Assembly (NCBI GenBank): GCA_023437745.1
Contig: JAEZFI010000031.1
Span: 1-30,668 of the forward strand
Direction: 5' to 3'
DNA length: 30,668 nt
DNA from: Actinomycetes bacterium
Lineage (GTDB): Bacteria; Actinomycetota; Acidimicrobiia; Acidimicrobiales; Microtrichaceae
Shown here: one piece after another, positions 15,861 to 22,268 of the stretch
Numbering within the stretch: position 1 is the stretch's first letter
How the letters are laid out: every line of letters begins with the position of its first letter
Notes under the pieces: model-generated
Databases searched by the model: none
What the model was told of the DNA's origin: nothing
Seen by the model: only the letters and a program-made list of their open reading frames with translations
Program-made: the position numbers and the translations under genes

Positions 15861-15876
15861 GCGGCTCGTCGCCTTC

Positions 15877-16419
15877 TCAGCTGTGCCAGTTCATGACGGT
15901 GCCCTCGCCCCTCAGCAGCACGGTGCCCGGGAACACGCGCAATCGCCAGGGATCGAGCCGGAGGACGGCGAACGCCTCGGAGGTCGGACCGTCCGCCCAC
16001 ACGGGCACGATCGCCGGGTCGTACCCCACCGGCGCGGGCCCGTTCGCGAAGAGGTCCCAGACCCGCTGGCGGGACTTCTCGTCGAACATCCACGTCGCCC
16101 GGCACTCCGCGTTGCACGTGTCGTGGGATGGATCCCAGTAGGCGAGCGAAACCTGAGGGTTCTTGTCGAGGTGCGCCCGCTTCACCGGTGTCGGTGCCGT
16201 TGCGATCCAACCAGTCAGCTCGCCGCCGTTCCACTCCCAGATGGGGTGGAGGATCCGAGTGCGTGGCCTCCGGTGCGGGTCGACCGTGGCGACGGTCGCC
16301 CACACGATGCGATGCGCCATCTCGACGAAGGCCGGCGCTATGTCGGAGAGCGCTGCCTGCGGAGGTTCGGGCCGCTCGGACACGGGGCGAGGAGAGGCAA
16401 CCGCAGCAACGTCGTTCAC
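15877..16419 (-). CDS. Pyridoxamine 5'-phosphate oxidase-like flavin-binding protein
   Basis: 180 aa of the split-barrel PNPOx-like fold. IVWATVATVDPHRRPRTRILHPIWEWNGGELTGWIAT, then KRAHLDKNPQVSLAYWDPSHDTCNAECRATW, form the usual FMN or F420/heme-binding strands. The C-terminus AFAVLRLDPWRLRVFPG is also typical. The group includes FMN- and F420-dependent reductases and heme-degrading proteins; the cofactor here cannot be decided. Translation begins at GTG 16419, 20 bp from the divergent CoA-transferase start. No Shine-Dalgarno is seen, but CATTCT lies 9 nt upstream inside the shared palindrome. It is convergent with the HNH gene. Confidence 0.8.
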   Translation of the reverse strand: MNDVAAVASPRPVSERPEPPQAALSDIAPAFVEMAHRIVWATVATVDPHRRPRTRILHPIWEWNGGELTGWIATAPTPVKRAHLDKNPQVSLAYWDPSHDTCNAECRATWMFDEKSRQRVWDLFANGPAPVGYDPAIVPVWADGPTSEAFAVLRLDPWRLRVFPGTVLLRGEGTVMNWHS

Positions 16420-16423
16420 CTGA

Positions 16424-16438
16424 CCGGCAGAATGCCGG
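16424..16438. promoter_or_regulatory. Palindrome containing overlapping divergent -10 elements
   Basis: CCGGCA-GAA-TGCCGG fills most of the 20-bp gap between two divergent start codons. On the plus strand CAGAAT (16428-16433) ends 6 nt before the ATG. On the minus strand CATTCT (16429-16434) ends 9 nt before the GTG. The two hexamers use nearly the same base pairs. Confidence 0.45.
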
Positions 16439-16439
16439 G

Positions 16440-17717
16440 ATGCCCCGCGCCCGACCCGAGCCGCAATCGCCCGAGGCCGTCCTCGAGCACATCGGCCCGC
16501 AGGCCGACCTGATCTTCCCGCTGGCGAACGGTGAGCCCAACGCAGTCCTGGACGTCGTCGAGGACGCCGCCGACGGGCTCGACGGCGTGCGCGTCCACCA
16601 GATGCACGCTCTCCGTGACCGCCGCTACCTCCACGGTGTGTTCGGGGATCACCTCCGCCACGTCTCCTACTTCCTGTCGCACGTGACCCGCCAGGGCTTC
16701 CACGACGGCGTGGTCGACCTCGTCCCCAACCACTTCAGCGAGATGCCGGAGCTGCTGACGCAGGTGACGACGGACCCCCTCGTGGTGGCCTCGGCGTCGA
16801 TGCCCGACCGGCGGGGCTACTTCTCGCTGGGCATGAACGCCGACTACACGGCGAGCTTCATCGGGCGGGCCCGCTTCTTCCTGGAGGCCAACCCGAACAT
16901 GCCGAGGACCTTCGGCGGCAACCAGGTCCACATCAGCCAGGTGGTCGGATGGACCGTCTCCGACACGCCGCTGGTCGCGATCGATCCCGCTCCCGTGCGC
17001 GACGTCGACCGGGCGATCGCCGCCCTGGTGGCCGAGCGCATCCCGGACGGAGCGACGATCCAGACCGGGATCGGTGCCATCCCGAACGCGATCATGGAGG
17101 CGCTGTCGGACCACCGCGACCTGGGGGTGCACACCGAGCTGCTCTCGGACGGGGTGATCGACCTCGTCGAGGCCGGTGTGGTGAACGGCGTCGCGAAGCG
17201 GCTCAATCGGACGAAGACCGTCGGGACGTTCGCACTCGGTTCGCCCCGGGTCGCTGCGTTCCTCGACGACAACACGGCCATCGAGCTGTGGCCCGTGGAC
17301 TACGTGAACGATGCGCGTGCCATCGGCACGGAGCGGTGCTTCGTCTCGATCAACGCGACGATCGCCGTCGACCTCTTCGGCCAGTGCGCGTCCGAGACGA
17401 TCAACGGCGCCTACTACTCGTCGACCGGCGGCCAGGCCGACTTCGCCCGCGGCGCGATGTACTCGGAGCACGGCCAGGGGTTCATCGTGCTGCACAGCAC
17501 GACGGCCTCGGGCCAGTCGAAGATCGTCGCCCAGCTCGCCGCGGGCGACGTGGTCACGACCCTGAAGAACACGGTCGACCAGGTCGTCACCGAGTGGGGG
17601 GTCGCCGAGCTGCGGGGTCGCTCGCTGCGGGAACGGGCACAGGCGCTCATCGCCATCGCCCACCCGGACCATCGCGCCCAGCTGTCCGCGGAGGCGAAGC
17701 GCCTCGGTCGCCTGTAG
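16440..17717 (+). CDS. Acetyl-CoA hydrolase/CoA-transferase family protein
   Basis: 425 aa with both CoA-transferase halves. N-terminal motifs include QADLIFPLANGEPNAVLDV and DGVVDLVPNHFSEMPELL. The C-terminal domain carries IQTGIGAIPNAIMEAL, GVHTELLSDGVIDLVEAG with predicted catalytic E233, and INGAYYSSTGGQADFARGA. The family contains acetyl-CoA hydrolases, acetate:succinyl-CoA and 4-hydroxybutyrate CoA-transferases; exact acyl donor and acceptor cannot be chosen. It acts in the cytoplasm, probably in short-chain acid metabolism. The start is supported by CAGAAT 6 nt upstream and the lack of any alternative near the domain start. It is divergent from the PNPOx-like gene. Confidence 0.87.
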   Translation: MPRARPEPQSPEAVLEHIGPQADLIFPLANGEPNAVLDVVEDAADGLDGVRVHQMHALRDRRYLHGVFGDHLRHVSYFLSHVTRQGFHDGVVDLVPNHFSEMPELLTQVTTDPLVVASASMPDRRGYFSLGMNADYTASFIGRARFFLEANPNMPRTFGGNQVHISQVVGWTVSDTPLVAIDPAPVRDVDRAIAALVAERIPDGATIQTGIGAIPNAIMEALSDHRDLGVHTELLSDGVIDLVEAGVVNGVAKRLNRTKTVGTFALGSPRVAAFLDDNTAIELWPVDYVNDARAIGTERCFVSINATIAVDLFGQCASETINGAYYSSTGGQADFARGAMYSEHGQGFIVLHSTTASGQSKIVAQLAAGDVVTTLKNTVDQVVTEWGVAELRGRSLRERAQALIAIAHPDHRAQLSAEAKRLGRL

Positions 17718-17759
17718 CCGACCCGTCTGGCGGTCGCGGCGCGTGGGTACCGGCGTGCC

Positions 17760-17924
17760 ATGAGCGACGAACCGAACAGCCAGGCCGACCGCCGGGACGA
17801 CCCCGACGACGAGCAGCACCTCGACCCCGAACCGCTCGCCATGGACGTGGAGGACATCCCGAAGGTGTTCCCCGAGGGCGAGACCCCGGCGCCGCCGTCG
17901 ACCGCCCAGGTGCAGTCGCCCTGA
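17760..17924 (+). CDS. Small acidic protein of unknown function (54 aa)
   Basis: A short reading frame translating to MSDEPNSQADRRDDPDDEQ..., with a central LAMDVEDIPKVFPEGETPAPP and a Ser-Pro C-terminus. It is rich in Asp, Glu and Pro and has no transmembrane segment or known motif. Third codon positions are strongly G/C, like the neighbours. It begins 42 bp after the CoA-transferase stop and may be its distal operon member. No good ribosome binding site is visible; TACCGG lies 6 nt upstream of the ATG but departs from TANNNT. It may be a disordered accessory protein or a chance frame. Confidence 0.5.
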   Translation: MSDEPNSQADRRDDPDDEQHLDPEPLAMDVEDIPKVFPEGETPAPPSTAQVQSP

Positions 17925-17952
17925 CGGCCTGCCGGCGCGGCGGCCGGGAGGA

Positions 17953-18288
17953 TCAGCCCAGCGGCCGGTTGCCGTCGACGACCGAGGTCTGCTCGATGCC
18001 GTCGACGATGGCGCCCGGCTCGATCACTGTGCTGCCGTGCAGGCTGCGCACCGTGCCCACCACGATGCCCGTCACGATGAGGCCACCCGAGTTGGTCACG
18101 TGGCCGGTGACCAGGCCGGCGACGGTTGCCGTCGCGCCTTCCTCCACGTGGAGATCGCCGGCGATCATCCCGTCGACCAGCAGGTCGGCGCCGCGCCGCA
18201 CGGTCGTCGAGCCCTGGATCACCCCCAGCAGGTGGAGATCGTGGCTGACGTGGAGGGGTCCGACGCGCTTCCCCCGTTCGATGTCCAC
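17953..18288 (-). CDS. Bactofilin-like polymer-forming protein
   Basis: 111 aa made almost entirely of short beta-helix repeats: LHLLGVIQGSTTVRRGADLLVDGMIAGDLHVEEGATATVAGLVTGHVTNSGGLIVTGIVVGTV and so on, with glycine-valine spacing typical of the polymer-forming cytoskeletal (bactofilin, PF04519) family. Bactofilins self-assemble without nucleotide and act as scaffolds at membranes or cell-wall sites. This copy is short, with only brief tails. The frame is open to a GTG at 18393. I prefer GTG 18288 because a good promoter (TTACCA, 17 bp, TACCGT) ends 6 nt before it and upstream codons are AT-rich and atypical. Confidence 0.72.
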   Translation of the reverse strand: MDIERGKRVGPLHVSHDLHLLGVIQGSTTVRRGADLLVDGMIAGDLHVEEGATATVAGLVTGHVTNSGGLIVTGIVVGTVRSLHGSTVIEPGAIVDGIEQTSVVDGNRPLG

Positions 18289-18294
18289 GGGGTC

Positions 18295-18323
18295 ACGGTA
18301 TCGACCCGAACGATCTTTGGTAA
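18295..18323 (-). promoter_or_regulatory. Predicted strong promoter of the bactofilin-like gene
   Basis: On the minus strand TTACCA (18318-18323) is followed by a 17-bp spacer and TACCGT (18295-18300), then 6 nt to the GTG. An A-rich stretch at 18324-18342, unusual in this genome, lies just upstream and may act as an UP element. Confidence 0.6.
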
Positions 18324-18415
18324 CTCTTTTCAGGATTTTTTCTCGGCGGCCGCTTCGCCGGGATCGGACCGCTCGGGACGGGCTTCGCGTCACCGAAGGT
18401 CGCAGGGTCCGGGGC

Positions 18416-18421
18416 TAGGGT
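18416..18421 (+). promoter_or_regulatory. Predicted -10 element (TAGGGT), leaderless
   Basis: TAGGGT ends 7 nt before the ATG of the LytR_C gene, with no Shine-Dalgarno between. It probably also drives otsB, 3 nt downstream of that gene. Confidence 0.55.
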
Positions 18422-18428
18422 TCGTCCC

Positions 18429-18968
18429 ATGGCAACGACCCCCGGCCGAGCCCCCCGGTCCGCGACGCCGTCCGGTTCGACTGCGCAGCGGGGCATCATC
18501 CTCGTGCTGATCGCCGTGGCCATCGGAGCGATGCTCCTGGTCAAGGGCGGCGGCGACCAGACCGCCAAGGCCGAGGGCTCCGAGGTGCTCAGCGGTGACG
18601 GCGGCGGTGGGAAGACCACCGAGGAGACGACGAGCACGATCCCGACGACGCTCGTCGCCCCGGCACAGCTGAAGGTGGTCGTCGTCAACGCCACCGGCAC
18701 CACCGGTGTGGCGAAGACCAAGGGCCAGGAGCTCCAGGGCAAGGGCTACCCCAACACGAGCTGGATCACGGCCACGGCGAACTCGCCGACCACCGTCGTC
18801 TACTTCGCCCCGGACGCGCAGGCCGAGTCGACCGCCGTCGCCGCCGCACTCGGGCTCGACGCCGCGGTGGTGCAGCCACTGCCCAGTCCGCCCCCCGGCA
18901 CCGACAAGGGGATCGACGCCGACGCGAAGACCGTCGTGTTCGTGGGGTCGGATCTGGCCGGAGGCTGA
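18429..18968 (+). CDS. LytR_C (LytR cell envelope-related C-terminal) domain membrane protein
   Basis: 179 aa. A short cytoplasmic N-terminus is followed by one transmembrane helix at about residues 22-38, a Gly/Thr-rich linker, and a LytR_C domain (PF13399): AQLKVVVVNATGTTGVAKTKGQELQGKGYPNTSWITATANSPTTVVYFAPDAQAESTAVAAALGL. The domain is usually found C-terminal to LytR-CpsA-Psr ligases or, as here, alone on a membrane anchor, presumably facing the wall. Its ligand is not established. The gene runs directly into otsB with 3 nt between stop and start, so the two should be co-expressed. Confidence 0.83.
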   Translation: MATTPGRAPRSATPSGSTAQRGIILVLIAVAIGAMLLVKGGGDQTAKAEGSEVLSGDGGGGKTTEETTSTIPTTLVAPAQLKVVVVNATGTTGVAKTKGQELQGKGYPNTSWITATANSPTTVVYFAPDAQAESTAVAAALGLDAAVVQPLPSPPPGTDKGIDADAKTVVFVGSDLAGG

Positions 18969-18971
18969 CCG

Positions 18972-19733
18972 GTGGGGGATCACCGGGTCGAGCTCCTGGC
19001 GCCGCTGCGCGCCCATCCCGGCAACGCGTCGATCGCGCTCGACTTCGACGGGTCGCTCTCACCCATCGTCGAGGATCCCGCCGCGGCGGTGCCGGCCGAC
19101 GGGGCCACCGACGTCCTGATCGGGCTGGCCAACGCGTACGGCGAGGTGGTGGTGGTGTCCGGCCGCCCGCTGTCCTTCCTGTCGCAGCACCTGCCGCTCG
19201 AGGTCTCGGTGGTCGGTCTCTACGGCCTCGAGGGCGTGCGCCGCGGCGAGCGCTGGGAGCACCCGAACGGCGGCGCGTGGCGGGAGGTCATGGCCGACCT
19301 CGCGTCCGTGGCCGAGTCCAGCGGCCCGCCCGGGATGCTCGTCGAGCTGAAGGGCCTGTCGATCACGTACCACTACCGCACGGCGCCCGAGATCGAGGGC
19401 CGCGTCAGGGAGTTCGCCCGGATGCAGGCGGATCGCTCGGGCCTCCGCGTCGGCGAGGCGAAGATGTCGGTCGAGCTGCACCCGCCGATCGACGCGGACA
19501 AGGGCACGGTCATCGACACCATGTGCGCCCAGGCCTCGTCGGTCCTGTTCGCCGGTGACGACCTCGGTGACCTGCCGGGGTTCGCGGCGCTCGACCGCCT
19601 CAGCGCCAAGGGCGCGGCCACGGTGAAGGTCGCGGTGACCAGCGCGGAGACGCCCCCGGAGCTCCGGGACCGTGCGCACCTCGAGGTGGCCGGTCCGGAC
19701 GGCCTGCTCGACCTGCTCCGCCTGCTGCTCTGA
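18972..19733 (+). CDS. otsB: Trehalose-6-phosphate phosphatase
   Basis: 253 aa HAD-superfamily phosphatase of the OtsB type. Motif I is ALDFDGSLSPI with nucleophile D24 and acid/base D26. SGRPLSFL follows as the sugar-phosphatase block, then GLYGLEGVRRG, and motif IV is FAGDDLGDLPGF. ELHPPIDADKGTVI supplies the conserved lysine of motif III. It removes phosphate from trehalose-6-phosphate; other sugar phosphates such as glucosyl-3-phosphoglycerate are a possible alternative substrate given gpgS nearby, but that is inference. Start GTG 18972 has GGAGG 7 nt upstream. It is convergent with otsA, 37 bp apart, so the two trehalose genes are on opposite strands. Confidence 0.88.
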   Translation: MGDHRVELLAPLRAHPGNASIALDFDGSLSPIVEDPAAAVPADGATDVLIGLANAYGEVVVVSGRPLSFLSQHLPLEVSVVGLYGLEGVRRGERWEHPNGGAWREVMADLASVAESSGPPGMLVELKGLSITYHYRTAPEIEGRVREFARMQADRSGLRVGEAKMSVELHPPIDADKGTVIDTMCAQASSVLFAGDDLGDLPGFAALDRLSAKGAATVKVAVTSAETPPELRDRAHLEVAGPDGLLDLLRLLL

Positions 19734-19770
19734 CGGCGGCCGGCATCGACGGCGGACCGCCGGCGGCGCG

Positions 19771-21132
19771 CTACTCCCGCCCGGAGCGGAGCTGTTCGTG
19801 CAGCCAGTCCGAGGGCTGTCGCCGCCGGGCCACCTCCCAGCGAGCGCGGCCGCGCGACTCCCGCTCGGAGGGGGTGCGATCCAGGCCACGGGCGAGGGCG
19901 TCGGCTGTCGCGCTCACGTCGAACGGGTTGACGACGTCGCAGTGCTCGCCCAGCTCCTCGACCACGCCGGCGCGCTCGCTCAGGACCACCGACGTCCACC
20001 GCTCGTTGACCAGCGTCGCCTCCTTGGCCACGAGGTTCAGCCCGTCCCGGACCGGGTTCACCACCACGACGTCCGCCAGGCGCAGCGCGGCCAGCGACCG
20101 CGCGTAGTCGTCGTCGTCCTCCCAGATGACGACAGGACCCCAGTCCTCGAGCAGGCGCTCGACGCGGGACGTCACCTCGGCGTGGTAGCGGGCGTAGGCC
20201 GCGACCCCCTCGCGCGACGGGTAGCAGAAGGCGCCGAAGACGACCTGCTCGGCCAACTCGGGGCGACGGCGCAGCAGGAGGTCGAACGCCTCGAAGCCCC
20301 GGAGCAGGTTCTTGGACAGCTCGATGCGGTCGACCCGCACCACGAACCGGCGGTCGCCCACCAGGGCGGCGAGCCGTGCCACCTGCGCCGTGACGTCGTC
20401 GCGGCCGGCCCGCTCGACGAGCTCCTCCGCGTCCACCGCCAGCGGCGCGACGAACGTCGCCGGCGGTTGCGCGCCCGTCGAGGCGACGGCGCCGCGGAAG
20501 CGCTCGCTCCACTCGGTGGTGTGGAAGCCGCAGGCATCGAACCCGGCGAGGCCCTCCATGAGCTCGTCGCGCACGTCGCCGGGCAGCACCCGTGCCTCGT
20601 CGGCCGAGCAGAACGGCGTGTGGTGGAAGTGGGTGGTGCGCAGGTCGGGTCGACGCTCCCGCAGCATCCGGCCGAGCAGGGAGAGGTGGTAGTCCTGCAC
20701 GAGGACCTCAGCGCCCTGAGGCGCCAGCTCGCAGACCGTGTCGGCGAACACGCGGTTGACGGTGCGGTAGGCCGTCCACGCCTCGCGCCACGCGTCGTCG
20801 AACGCAGGGGTGCGGGCGGGATCGAACAGGCCGTGGTGGAGGAACCACAGCGTCTCGTTGGAGACCACGTCGTAGGCCAGGCGGTAGGTCTCGGGGTCGA
20901 GGTCGAGGAGGGTGACCTCGAAGCCCGACGCCGGGCGGGTGCCCTTCGCAGCGACCTGGCGATCGCCGTCGCTCAGCGCGGCGGCGATCCACTGCGTGCC
21001 CCCTCCGTCCCCCAGCGAGCCGAGTCCGGCGACCAGTCCTCCGCCGCCCCGGCGCTCGACGATCTCACCGTCGCGCACCTCGAACGACACGGGACCCCGG
21101 TTCGAGACGATCACCATCGGTTTCGCTGTCAC
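19771..21132 (-). CDS. otsA: Trehalose-6-phosphate synthase (GT20)
   Basis: 453 aa. Family landmarks are present in order: IVSNRGPVSF near the N-terminus, the glycine-rich GGGGLVAGL sugar-phosphate loop, VQDYHLSLLGRML, THFHHTPF, VDRIELSKNLLRGFEAF with the UDP-binding Arg and Lys, and NPVRDGLNLVAKE at about residues 359-371 with D363 and E371. These match OtsA residues that bind UDP-glucose and glucose-6-phosphate. The product feeds OtsB, encoded next door on the other strand. GTG 21132 is chosen because TAGGGT ends 8 nt upstream on the minus strand and the conserved N-terminus follows at once. It is divergent from glycerate kinase. Confidence 0.88.
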   Translation of the reverse strand: MTAKPMVIVSNRGPVSFEVRDGEIVERRGGGGLVAGLGSLGDGGGTQWIAAALSDGDRQVAAKGTRPASGFEVTLLDLDPETYRLAYDVVSNETLWFLHHGLFDPARTPAFDDAWREAWTAYRTVNRVFADTVCELAPQGAEVLVQDYHLSLLGRMLRERRPDLRTTHFHHTPFCSADEARVLPGDVRDELMEGLAGFDACGFHTTEWSERFRGAVASTGAQPPATFVAPLAVDAEELVERAGRDDVTAQVARLAALVGDRRFVVRVDRIELSKNLLRGFEAFDLLLRRRPELAEQVVFGAFCYPSREGVAAYARYHAEVTSRVERLLEDWGPVVIWEDDDDYARSLAALRLADVVVVNPVRDGLNLVAKEATLVNERWTSVVLSERAGVVEELGEHCDVVNPFDVSATADALARGLDRTPSERESRGRARWEVARRRQPSDWLHEQLRSGRE

Positions 21133-21140
21133 GACGGTCC

Positions 21141-21215
21141 ACCCTATGCAGACCGGCCCGTGCGGCTTCCAGGCGGGTCGAGGCCGGCGGCGTTGCGGAC
21201 GCTCCCCCCTAGCCT
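21141..21215. promoter_or_regulatory. Divergent leaderless promoters of otsA and glycerate kinase
   Basis: On the minus strand TAGGGT (21141-21146) ends 8 nt before the GTG of otsA. On the plus strand TAGCCT (21210-21215) ends 7 nt before the ATG of the glycerate kinase gene. Both starts lack a Shine-Dalgarno. The 64 bp between the hexamers could hold shared regulation, though no clear operator is seen. Confidence 0.5.
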
Positions 21216-21222
21216 TGCCCTG

Positions 21223-22239
21223 ATGGCCCGTCGACCCCCGCGCAGCACCTGGCCGGTCGTCGTCGCGGCGCCCGACAAGTTCCGGGGGACGGCGTCGGCG
21301 CAGGAGGTGTGCGACGCGGTCCGCCGGGCCGCGGACCGCGTCGGTTGGGAGTGCGTCCGCCACCCGCTGGCCGATGGTGGCGAGGGCACGCTCGACGCGT
21401 TGGGCGGCCCCAACCGCACGACGGTGGTGTCGGGGCCGCTGGGGGATCCCGTCGAGGCGCCGTGGCGGTACTCGGCCGGCACCGCCGTCATCGAGATGGC
21501 ACGGGCGTCCGGGCTCGCCGTGCTCGCGCCGGGGGAGCGGAACGATCCGGTCGCCGCCAGCACCTACGGCACCGGCGAGCTCATCGCCGCGGCGGCGGAG
21601 GCGGGGGCCAGGCGGATCGTGGTCGCCGTGGGCGGCTCCGCCACGACCGACGGGGGTCTCGGTGCCCTGCGCGCGCTGAACCTCGCCCGCCTCACCGGGG
21701 TCGAGCTGGTCGTGGCCTGCGACGTCGACATCGCCTTCGTCGCCGCCGCCGAGGTCTTCGCACCGCAGAAGGGCGCGTCGCCGGCGCAGGTCGAGCTGCT
21801 GACCCGCCGGCTCGAGCGCCTGGTGCAGGTGTACGTCGAGGAGTACGGCGTCGACGTGAGCGAGCTGCCCGGCGCCGGTGCCGCCGGGGGCCTGGCCGGT
21901 GGCCTGGCGGCGATCGGGGCCCGACTGGAATCCGGCTTCGAACTGGTCAGTGACGAGCTCGCGCTGTTCGACGACGTCGAGCGCGCCACGCTCGTCGTGA
22001 CGGGTGAGGGCTATCTCGACGACGAGTCCTTCCACGGCAAGGTCGTCGGCGGGGTGCTCGCGGGTGCCGAGGAACTGGGCGTCGCCGTGCTGATCGTCGC
22101 CGGCGACGTCGACCCGCACCTGGAGCGCACGGTCGACACGACGAGCCTGGCCCAGCGGTTCGGGCACGAACGGGCCATGACGGAGACCCTCGAGTGCATC
22201 GAGGCCGTCGTCGAGGAGCACCTGCGTTCACTCGGGTGA
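21223..22239 (+). CDS. Glycerate kinase (GarK/GlxK family)
   Basis: 338 aa. The signature begins VVVAAPDKFRGTASAQEVCDAVRRA and continues HPLADGGEGTLDAL, then EMARASGLAVL, STYGTGELIAAA, VAVGGSATTDGGLGAL, FAPQKGASPAQVELLTRRL, GAGAAGGLAGGLAAI and VTGEGYLDDESFHGKVVGGV. This is the one-domain bacterial glycerate kinase, giving 2- or 3-phosphoglycerate from glycerate and ATP. Glycerate may come from glyoxylate metabolism or from turnover of glucosylglycerate, which would link it to gpgS 1.5 kb downstream (inference). The start is supported by TAGCCT 7 nt upstream. The amidase gene follows after 29 bp. Confidence 0.88.
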   Translation: MARRPPRSTWPVVVAAPDKFRGTASAQEVCDAVRRAADRVGWECVRHPLADGGEGTLDALGGPNRTTVVSGPLGDPVEAPWRYSAGTAVIEMARASGLAVLAPGERNDPVAASTYGTGELIAAAAEAGARRIVVAVGGSATTDGGLGALRALNLARLTGVELVVACDVDIAFVAAAEVFAPQKGASPAQVELLTRRLERLVQVYVEEYGVDVSELPGAGAAGGLAGGLAAIGARLESGFELVSDELALFDDVERATLVVTGEGYLDDESFHGKVVGGVLAGAEELGVAVLIVAGDVDPHLERTVDTTSLAQRFGHERAMTETLECIEAVVEEHLRSLG

Positions 22240-22256
22240 ACCGCCGGCGGACTCAA

Positions 22257-22262
22257 TAGTCT
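22257..22262 (+). promoter_or_regulatory. Predicted -10 element (TAGTCT), leaderless
   Basis: TAGTCT ends 6 nt before the ATG of the amidase gene and no Shine-Dalgarno is present. The amidase therefore probably has its own start site although it is only 29 bp behind glycerate kinase. Confidence 0.5.
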
Positions 22263-22268
22263 CCGCCC

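Noticed and set aside
14534..15876. DUF222/HNH gene as part of a mobile REP13E12-like element
   Set aside because: I saw no flanking direct or inverted repeats and no recombinase; the only palindrome upstream is explained by LexA.
18331..18342. T-run as an intrinsic terminator
   Set aside because: No GC hairpin precedes it, no plus-strand gene ends there, and it fits better as the A-rich upstream part of the minus-strand promoter.
19739..19764. GCCGGC repeat between otsB and otsA as a terminator
   Set aside because: A 6-bp GC-only pairing over 14 bp is expected by chance at this base composition.
19672..21222. Open plus-strand frame continuous with glycerate kinase
   Set aside because: The segment lies opposite otsA, which has all GT20 motifs; glycerate kinase begins cleanly at 21223.
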